64,000 bases of DNA from JBDSLU01 sp963844435. Lineage in GTDB: Bacteria > Acidobacteriota > Vicinamibacteria > Vicinamibacterales > Vicinamibacteraceae. The notes under the pieces are model-generated. The model was given only the letters and a program-made list of their open reading frames with translations, was not told the DNA's origin and did not search any database. The stretch is taken from NCBI GenBank assembly GCA_963844435.1, contig CAWJOG010000021.1, positions 682,001 through 746,000 of the forward strand, in the 5' to 3' direction. Both the position numbers and the translations under genes were made by a program. Positions 56,709 through 64,000 of the stretch are shown one piece after another; position 1 is the stretch's first letter; each line of letters starts with the position of its first letter.

Positions 56709-58058
56709 GTGGAAGACCTCACCACCGGGTCGCTGTCGCGGCATCTCCTGCGCACGGCCAGCTTCATGCTGGTCACGATGCTGTCGCAGACGCTGTACTT
56801 CCTGGTCGATCTCTACTGGGTCGGCAGCCTCGGCAAGGAAGCGGTCGCCGCCGTCGGCATCGCCGGCAACCTGTCGTTCATCGTGCTGGCCTGCACGCAG
56901 GTGCTGGGCGTCGGCACGACCACGCTGATCGCGCACGCGTCCGGGGCCAGGGACGGCGCGCGCGCCCGCGACGTCTTCCACCAGTCGCAATGGCTCGCCG
57001 CGGCGTCGGCGGCGGTGTTTCCTGATCGTCGCGATGGCTGGCCGACGCGGCTACATCGACATGCTCGCCGCGGACGCGCCGACGGCGCGGCTCGCCGAGG
57101 GCTACCTGCTGTGGTTCATCCCGGCGCTGGCGCTGCAGTTCGTCCTGGCGACGATGGCGGCGGCCCTGCGCGGCTCGGGCGCGTTCCGCACGCCGATGAT
57201 CGTCCAGGTCGTCACGGTCGCCATCAACATCGTTCTGGCGCCGTTCCTGATTTTCGGCTGGGGCCCGAGCGCGGCGTTCGGCGTGGAGGGCGCTGCCATC
57301 GCCTCGCTCGTGGCGATCGTCGTCGGCGTGGCGTGGCTCACCGTGCAGTTCCTGCAGCCCGCACGCGTTCCTGCGCTTCACCGCCGCCGACGCGACGGCC
57401 CCGGCCGGCGGAATGGGGCCGGCTCCTCGCCATCGGCCTGCCGGCCGGCGCCGAGTTCAGCCTGATGGCCGTTTACATGTTCCTGGTGCTGGTGGTGGCG
57501 CGGCCGTTCGGATCGGCGGCCCAGGCCGGCTTCGGCATCGGGCTGCGCCTGGTGCAGGCGATGTTCCTGCCGGTGGTGGCCCTCGGGTTCTCGGCCGCGC
57601 CGGTGGCCGGCCAGAACGTCGGGGCGCGGCGTTTCGATCGCGTGCGCCAGACCCTGTTCGCGGCGCTGGGCCTCGCCGTCGGGCTGATGCTGATCGTGGC
57701 CGTGGTCTGTCAGTTCGCCGCCGCGGCCCTGGTCGGCGTCTTCTCGGCCGATCCGGCGGTCATCGGCGTCGGCGCCGACTATCTCCGGATCATCTCCTGG
57801 GGGTTCGCGTGCTCAGGCATCGTCTTCGTCAGCTCGAGCATCTTCCAGGCCCTCGGCCGGACGATCCCGCCGCTGCTGACCTCGCTGCTGCGCAACGTCG
57901 CGGTGTTCGTGCCGGTCCTGTGGCTGGCCGCCAGGCCGGGCTTCGACCTGAAAGTGATCTGGTACCTGTCGGTCGCCACCCTCGTGGTTCACGCCGCCGC
58001 CAACTTCCTGCTCGTGCAGCGCCAGATCCGCCTGCAGGAGGTGCCGCTTGTTCCCTGA
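56709..58058 (+). CDS. MATE-family efflux transporter, frameshifted
   Basis: This multidrug/toxin extrusion protein has about 447 residues and twelve predicted helices. It starts with GTG (VEDLTTGSLSRHLL) and shows LVDLYWVGSLGKEAVAAVG. MIVQVVTVAINIVLAPFLIF is in the middle, and PAGAEFSLMAVYMFLVLVVA with PVAGQNVGARRFDRVRQT starts the second half. Two shifts (near 57015 and 57365) break it. Such pumps use H+ or Na+ gradients. The placement inside the tetrapyrrole operon makes a tetrapyrrole-related export possible but unproven. TACAAT lies 6 bases before the GTG. Confidence 0.88.
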   Translation: MEDLTTGSLSRHLLRTASFMLVTMLSQTLYFLVDLYWVGSLGKEAVAAVGIAGNLSFIVLACTQVLGVGTTTLIAHASGARDGARARDVFHQSQWLAAASAAVFPDRRDGWPTRLHRHARRGRADGAARRGLPAVVHPGAGAAVRPGDDGGGPARLGRVPHADDRPGRHGRHQHRSGAVPDFRLGPERGVRRGGRCHRLARGDRRRRGVAHRAVPAARTRSCASPPPTRRPRPAEWGRLLAIGLPAGAEFSLMAVYMFLVLVVARPFGSAAQAGFGIGLRLVQAMFLPVVALGFSAAPVAGQNVGARRFDRVRQTLFAALGLAVGLMLIVAVVCQFAAAALVGVFSADPAVIGVGADYLRIISWGFACSGIVFVSSSIFQALGRTIPPLLTSLLRNVAVFVPVLWLAARPGFDLKVIWYLSVATLVVHAAANFLLVQRQIRLQEVPLVP

Positions 58059-58089
58059 TCGGCACGCTTTTGCAGTACCCTGAGGCGCG

Positions 58090-59616
58090 ATGACCGCCGT
58101 CTACCTCGTCGGCGCCGGCCCCGGCGACCCCTCGCTCATCACCGTGCGAGGCCTGCGCTGCCTCGAGCGCGCGGACGTGGTCGTCTACGATCACCTCGTC
58201 CACCCGCGCCTGCTGTCGATGGCGCCGTCACACGCGGAGCGCATCGACGTCGGCGCCGCCGCCCCGCAGCCCGGCGAACAGGACGCGATCTGCCTGCTCG
58301 TCTCGGAGAAGGCCCGCGAGGGCAAGATCGTGGTCCGCCTCAAGTGGGGCGATCCGTTCTTCTTCGACAGCGGCGGCAAGGAAGCGATCTTCCTGCACGA
58401 GCAGGGCATCGCCTTCGAGGTCATCCCCGGCCTGCCGGCCGGCATCGCGGTGCCGTCCTATGCCGGCGTGCCCGTGACTTATCCTGGCGCGGGCGAGTCG
58501 GTGACGTTCGTGAAGGGCTTCGAGGACGGCAGCCAGGCGCCGGCCAGGATCGACTGGATGGCCCTGGCGCACCTGGGCGGCACGGTCGTCTGCTACGCCG
58601 GCGCGCGGCAGGTGCCCGCGGTCCTGCAATCGATGCTCGACGGCGGGTGCGCCGAGACCGAATCGGCGGCGATCGTCCAGGACGGCTCGCTGCCGTCGCA
58701 GCGCACCATCACCGGCACGCTCGGCGAGCTGACCCGGCGCATGGCCGGCGAGTCGCGCCGCGGATCGTCGATCGTCATCATCGGCAAGGTCGCGGCGCTG
58801 CGCGAGCACCTGCGCTGGTTCGACGCGCGGCCGCTGTTCGGCAAGCGCATCGTCGTGACGCGGGCGCGCGAGCAGGCGATGGAGCTGGTCGACCGGCTCG
58901 AGGATCTGGGGGCGCAGGCGATCGAGGGCGCCGCCGTCCGCATCGCCGCGGTCGCCGATACGGCCGCGCTCGACGAAGCGGTGGCGACGGCGTCGAACTT
59001 CGACTGGCTGGTGTTCACGAGCCAGAACGGCGTCGACCACTTCATGCGGCGCGTGATGGAAGGGCCCGGCGACGTGCGCTCCCTGAAGGGCCCGCGCATC
59101 TGCGCCGTCGGACCGGCGACCGCCGACAAGCTGGCGCGCTACGGCCTGAAGGTCGACGTGGTGCCGCGCGAGCATCGGGCCGAGCGCGCCGTCGAGGCGA
59201 TGCGCGCGCACGCCGAGCTCAAGGGCGCCAAGGTGCTCTTCCCGCGATCCGAGATCGCGCGCGAGGTGCTGGCCGACGATCTGCGCAAGGCCGGCGCGCT
59301 GGTCACCGACCTCGTCGCCTACCGCACCCTCGCCGCCGAGCCGCAGCGTGAAGGCGATCCCGACGTCTACAAGCTGCTGCTCGAGCGGCAGGTCGACGCC
59401 GTCACGTTCACCAGCGCGTCGTCGGTGCGTCACTTCGTCAAGGCGCTCGGCGAGGAACAGGCGCCCGACCTCCTGTCCGGCACCGTGGTCGCGTCGATCG
59501 GGCCGGTGACCGCCGAAGCGGCGCAGCAGCTCGGCATCACCTCGACGATCGTCCCGACCGAGTACACCGTGCCCGGGCTCGTCCAGGCGCTGGTCGATCA
59601 CTTCCGCAGGGGCTAG
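58090..59616 (+). CDS. Uroporphyrinogen-III C-methyltransferase/uroporphyrinogen-III synthase fusion
   Basis: This 508-residue bifunctional enzyme has two domains. Residues 1-245 are the SAM-dependent methyltransferase CobA/SUMT (VYLVGAGPGDPSLITVRG, VVYDHLVHPRLL, RLKWGDPFFF, EVIPGLPAGIAVPSYAGVP, VIIGKVAALREHLRWF). Residues 250-508 are HemD (GKRIVVTRAREQAMELVDRL, TSQNGVDHFM, AVGPATADKL, TFTSASSVRHFVKAL, SIGPVTAEAA). It closes the ring of uroporphyrinogen III and methylates it toward siroheme or B12. The fusion fills the hemD position of the operon. TACCCT sits 8 bases before the ATG. Confidence 0.93.
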   Translation: MTAVYLVGAGPGDPSLITVRGLRCLERADVVVYDHLVHPRLLSMAPSHAERIDVGAAAPQPGEQDAICLLVSEKAREGKIVVRLKWGDPFFFDSGGKEAIFLHEQGIAFEVIPGLPAGIAVPSYAGVPVTYPGAGESVTFVKGFEDGSQAPARIDWMALAHLGGTVVCYAGARQVPAVLQSMLDGGCAETESAAIVQDGSLPSQRTITGTLGELTRRMAGESRRGSSIVIIGKVAALREHLRWFDARPLFGKRIVVTRAREQAMELVDRLEDLGAQAIEGAAVRIAAVADTAALDEAVATASNFDWLVFTSQNGVDHFMRRVMEGPGDVRSLKGPRICAVGPATADKLARYGLKVDVVPREHRAERAVEAMRAHAELKGAKVLFPRSEIAREVLADDLRKAGALVTDLVAYRTLAAEPQREGDPDVYKLLLERQVDAVTFTSASSVRHFVKALGEEQAPDLLSGTVVASIGPVTAEAAQQLGITSTIVPTEYTVPGLVQALVDHFRRG

Positions 59617-59620
59617 CGAC

Positions 59621-60597
59621 ATGGATCTGTCGAAACGGCCGCGGCGGCTGCGCCGTACGCCGGCCATCCGCGCGCTCGTCCGCGAGACGCGCCTGTCGGC
59701 CGATCAGCTCGTCTATCCGTTGTTCGTCTGCGAGGGCACGGGCGTCCGCCGCGCCGTGTCGTCGATGCCGGGCGTGTTCCAGCTGTCGGTGGACGAAGCG
59801 GTGCGCGAGGCGGCGGCGGCACGGGCCGATGGCGTCGGCGCGGTCCTGCTGTTCGGGCTGCCCGCGTCGAAGGATGCCGATGGATCGGCGGCCTGGGACC
59901 CGCAAGGGCCGGTGCCGCGCGCCGTGCGCGGCATCGTCGCCGAGTCGCCCGAGCTCGTCGTCATCACCGACGTCTGCCTGTGCGAGTACACCGAGCACGG
60001 CCACTGCGGGGTGCTCGACGGCGAGCGCATCCTCAACGACCCCACCGTCGAGCGGCTGGTGCGATCGGCGGTCGTGCACGCCGAAGCCGGCGCCCACGTC
60101 GTCGCTCCGTCGGACATGATGGACGGCCGCGTCGGCGCGATCAGGCACGCGCTCGACGCGCGCGGCTTCGAGGAGGTCGCGATCCTGTCCTATGCGGTGA
60201 AGTACTGCTCGGCCTTCTACGGGCCGTTCCGCGAGGCCGCTGAATCGGCGCCGAAGTTCGGCGATCGGCGCAGCCACCAGATGGATCCGGCCAACAGCGA
60301 CGAGGCGCTCCGCGAGGCCGCCCTCGACGTCGAGGAAGGCGCCGACATGGTGATGGTGAAGCCAGCGGTGCCGTACCTCGACATCGTCTCGCGGGTGAAG
60401 CGCGAGCTCGGCGTGCCGACCGCGGCGTACCACGTCAGCGGCGAGTACGCGATGCTCAAGGCGGCCGCCGCCAACGGCTGGCTGGACGAGACGCGCGCGA
60501 TGCTCGAGACGCTCCTCTCGATCCGCCGCGCCGGCGCCGACATCATCGTCACCTACTACGCCCGCGACGCTGCGCGGATCCTGAGGACCCCGACGCC

Positions 60598-60601
<4 letters not shown>
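59621..60601 (+). CDS. hemB: Delta-aminolevulinic acid dehydratase (porphobilinogen synthase)
   Basis: This 326-residue enzyme condenses two aminolevulinates. Zinc-site cysteines are in DVCLCEYTEHGHCG. The two active-site lysines are in AILSYAVKYCSAFYGPFREA and MVMVKPAVPYLD. RRSHQMDPANSDEALREAAL and the C-terminal DIIVTYYARDAARIL complete the match. It follows the cobA/hemD fusion by 4 bases. Its stop overlaps the GTG of hemL (GTGA), so these are coupled. Confidence 0.95.
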
Positions 60602-61948
<1,347 letters not shown>

Positions 61949-61953
61949 TGATC

Positions 61954-62001
61954 GGGGGGGGGGCCCCCCCCCCGGGGGGGGGGGGGGGGGGGGGGGGGGG
62001 G
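61954..62001. repeat. G10-C10-G28 homopolymer block (probable assembly artefact)
   Basis: Ten G (61954-61963), ten C (61964-61973) and 28 G (61974-62001) follow the hemL stop by five bases. Nothing else in the window resembles it, and the sequence quality drops sharply afterwards. It is most likely an error of sequencing or consensus calling, not a biological G-quadruplex. Confidence 0.8.
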
Positions 62002-62077
62002 CTGCGGCGCGTAGTAGCGCTCGGAGACGGCGAAGATGCGGGCGCACCGCGCGCGCGGGAGTCGCGGAGGCTCGCTG

Positions 62078-62911
62078 AAGTTCGCAGCGATCGGCGACAA
62101 CGGTACGGGCGATCAACGAGCAGTACCGAAATCGCGCAGCAGATGACGAACGCGCACGCGAAGTTCGCGTTCGACCTCGTCATCATGCTGGGCGACAACA
62201 TGTATGGGAGACAGCAACCGACCGACTTCGTGAAGAAATTCGATCAGCCGTACGCGCCCTGCTCGCGGCCGGCGTCAAGTTCCAGGCCGTGCTCGGCAAC
62301 CACGATCGGCCGGAGAACGTGTCGTACCAGTTGTTCAACATGAACGGTCAGCGCTATTACTCGCTTCGTGCGCAAGCAACGTGCGATTCTTGGCGCTCGA
62401 CAGCACGCAGATGGATCCGAAGCAGCTCGCCTGGATCGAGGCGACGCTGCGAGATGCGCGTGAGGATTGGAAGATCTGTTACTTCCACCATCCGCTCTAC
62501 TCGAACGCCGACCGTCACGGATCGTCGGTCGATCTGCGCGTCCTGCTCGAGCAGATCTGCGTCAGAGCACGACGTCAACGTGGTGTGCTCAAGGTCACGA
62601 TCACGTCTACGAACGGCTGCAGCCGCAGAAGGGCATCGACTACTTCGTCTCAGGCTCGGCAGGACAGCTGAGACGAGGCAACATGAGACCGACCGCGCAG
62701 ACGGCCGCGTACTTCGATCAGGACCAGAAGCTTCATGCTCGTCGAGATTGCCGGAGCGACGCTGAACTTCCAGGCGATCTCACGGACCGGTCGAGATCGT
62801 CGATTCCGGAGTCGATCCAGCGGCGAGACATACGACTCGACGGCACGGCGAGCAGCAGACGACGACGCCCCAAAAAAGAAACGAACGCAGACAAGCAAAC
62901 GAGGCACATAG
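62078..62911 (+). CDS. Metallophosphoesterase (purple acid phosphatase-like), heavily frameshifted
   Basis: Fragments in three frames reproduce a calcineurin-like phosphoesterase in order. LKFAAIGDNGTG gives the first metal block. FAFDLVIMLGDNMYG, FQAVLGNHDRPENVSYQLF and WKICYFHHPLYSN then give the metal-binding Asp, Asn-His and His. VVCSGHDHVYERL follows after several shifts, and the closing FVSGSAGQLR is also seen. The arrangement fits the PhoD/tartrate-resistant acid phosphatase type. I count at least seven indels in 830 bases. The true start is lost near the homopolymer block. TAG at 62909-62911 is the likely end. Confidence 0.7.
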
Positions 62912-62915
62912 CACG

Positions 62916-64000
62916 ATGTCGAAGAAGTTCCGCGACTGTCGCGACTTCGCGATCGAGCACCTGCTGCTGCTGCCGCTGGGCGCAGTTGATCGCGCTGGTG
63001 TGGGTGAACACGCGCCCGGAGAGCTACTACAGCGTTCACGTATGCGATGTCGTTTGCGGTCAACGATATCGCGTATGTCGATCTTTTTCGCGCTGATGAC
63101 CAAGGAGGTCGTGGAAGCCACAGCACCAGGCGGTGTTCTCCACGTGGCGTCGTGCGCATGTTGCCTGTATATCGTCGGCGATCGGCGTTATAGCGAGTGC
63201 CGGCGTTACATTTACGTTCCGAGTTGTTGACGCTACTTGATGAGCCGATGCTTGAGATGGGTTGGCCCATTCACACTCGCGATGGATCTCGCTATTAGCT
63301 TTTTCATCGCGCGGTTCATTTTCCAGCAAACATGCATTGATTCCTTTTCTGTTTCTTCTTGGTTATCTCGTCGGATTTGATTCGGTTTTCTGGCGCTGGC
63401 GTTCTTCTATCCCGAAGCGAGATCTGAATCTCGTGTATTGTTGTCTCTTTTGCTGGCGCTCGCTATGGCATCAATCCTCTTCGCTGCGCCGTTTGCGTGT
63501 GAATAGCTTCTGGCCCTATGTTATCGGAGTCGTAGTGCTCTTCCTGGTATGCGTATCTATCTGTAGCGGTCTGCATCCGGCTCTCGCGCTGCCTGCCGAT
63601 CATGCCGTTTCTACAGCATGCGACGCGCGATCTTGGTTTCTTCGTCGATGCCTCACTAGATGCTAAGTATACGTTCAGCAATTTTGAAATTTTTTGTCGT
63701 TATCCATCACATATCGCGCTTTTCTTTTTCGGTCTTGTTAACGCTGGCGTGCCTCTTAAAGCGCTCGAGGTCGTCACTTGTGTATTGCCGATTGCTTTTC
63801 TTATCGGCAAACCGTTTGTCTTGCTTATTGTCGTATTTGTCGCTGTGCTCATCGATCTGCACCTCCCGTATCGTGTCGCGTGGCGCGAGATGATTTTCGC
63901 CGTATTTCTTATAATTATAATATTTAATATCGTTCTTTTTTTTTGCGCCATTATCATTTCAATATGGCAGCTGCGTTTCGAGCGTGAACGTCGGTGTGCT
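62916..64000 (+). CDS. NhaA-family Na+/H+ antiporter, 3'-truncated and heavily degraded
   Basis: Joined fragments recreate an NhaA-type antiporter. The start is MSKKFRDCRDFAIEHLLLLP, then LIALVWVNTRPESYYSV and FFALMTKEVVEATAPGGVL. GWPIHT and the FIARFIF helix follow, then PYVIGVVVLFLVC and GLHPALALPA. RDLGFFVDAS, LFFFGLVNAGVPLKALEV and DLHLPYRVAWREM lead to the window edge. Indels are frequent, and codon third positions turn to A or T along the gene, unlike every gene before it. NhaA proteins exchange Na+ for H+ across the inner membrane. The gene continues beyond the window. Confidence 0.65.

Noticed and set aside
56709..58058. MATE gene as a pseudogene.
   Set aside because: All helices and motifs are present when frames are joined, and the two shifts match the general indel pattern of the assembly.
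61954..62001. A G-quadruplex or regulatory G-tract.
   Set aside because: Perfect G10-C10-G28 without any interruption, directly before a region of poor quality, is better explained as a sequencing or assembly error.

Overview
The window is about 70% G+C and densely packed with genes. It most likely comes from an Acidobacteriota genome, probably Vicinamibacteria-like. The main pointer is three secreted von Willebrand factor A proteins of the 'VWFA-related Acidobacterial domain' type (17790-18819, 48245-49192, 49196-50230). A MacB-type transporter operon with its own two-component system, several GGGD-type lipoproteins and a carboxypeptidase-regulatory-like TonB receptor also fit. The taxonomic call is inference. 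No tRNA, rRNA, CRISPR array, prophage or insertion sequence was recognised.

Sequence quality limits the reading. At least 20 conserved genes are split across two or three frames (aroA, CBS, the NtrC-type regulator, the TonB receptor, fadN-like, typA, atpB, hemA, hemL, MATE and others), although all their family motifs are present. I read these as indels from an uncorrected long-read assembly, so each is annotated as one CDS over its full span and not as a pseudogene. After hemL (61948) quality collapses. There is a G10-C10-G28 block, then a metallophosphoesterase and an NhaA antiporter broken many times, with G+C falling steadily to the window edge.

Layout. 1-866 is the 3' end of a MocR/aminotransferase gene. 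897-9417 is a minus-strand block: VapBC-like toxin-antitoxin pair, aroA, a DUF2809 membrane protein, a CTP-synthase-related amidotransferase, a 2H-phosphoesterase/GNAT fusion, an O-methyltransferase, VOC and GNAT proteins, cystathionine beta-synthase and a methyltransferase. 9516-10045 is a secreted intradiol-dioxygenase-like gene. It is followed by six copies of a palindrome spaced 22 bp apart (10066-10228). 17348 down to 10241 is one operon: adaptor, ATPase, two MacB-like permeases, NtrC-like regulator, histidine kinase. 17790-21104 holds a VWFA protein and a TonB receptor on the plus strand. 21076-24354 holds two VOC paralogues, a SirB1-like protein, a HAD phosphatase and a DUF1684 lipoprotein.

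31748 down to 24411 is a fatty-acid beta-oxidation operon: TetR regulator, FadN-like multifunctional enzyme, two alpha/beta hydrolases, thiolase, acyl-CoA dehydrogenase. Its genes overlap by a few bases. A promoter with an abutting FadR-type operator sits in front of the regulator. 31941-35710 carries a lipoprotein metalloprotease, a formamidase-like enzyme and a zinc metallopeptidase. 36023-36349 encodes an orphan RiPP precursor with a nitrile-hydratase-type leader and a double glycine, followed by a strong terminator. 36680-43004 encodes a PEGA-domain membrane protein, a TonB-like protein, TypA, a HAD phosphatase and a histidine phosphatase. 43023-46054 has a small-protein/nucleotidyltransferase pair, a DUF4380 protein, an FKBP lipoprotein and an EamA transporter. 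48224 down to 46173 is an F0-only ATP synthase cluster (atpZ-atpI-atpB-atpE) closed by a terminator. 50313-61948 is a tetrapyrrole operon (hemX-like, hemA, hemC, cobA/hemD fusion, hemB, hemL). A large SGNH/TIG repeat protein, an SGNH lipoprotein and a MATE transporter are inserted between hemC and cobA/hemD.

The observations most worth following are the 22-bp-phased palindrome array, the orphan NHLP precursor, the secreted SGNH/repeat proteins coupled to hemC, the relic of a TonB-receptor 3' end between two VOC paralogues, and the predicted FadR-type operator.
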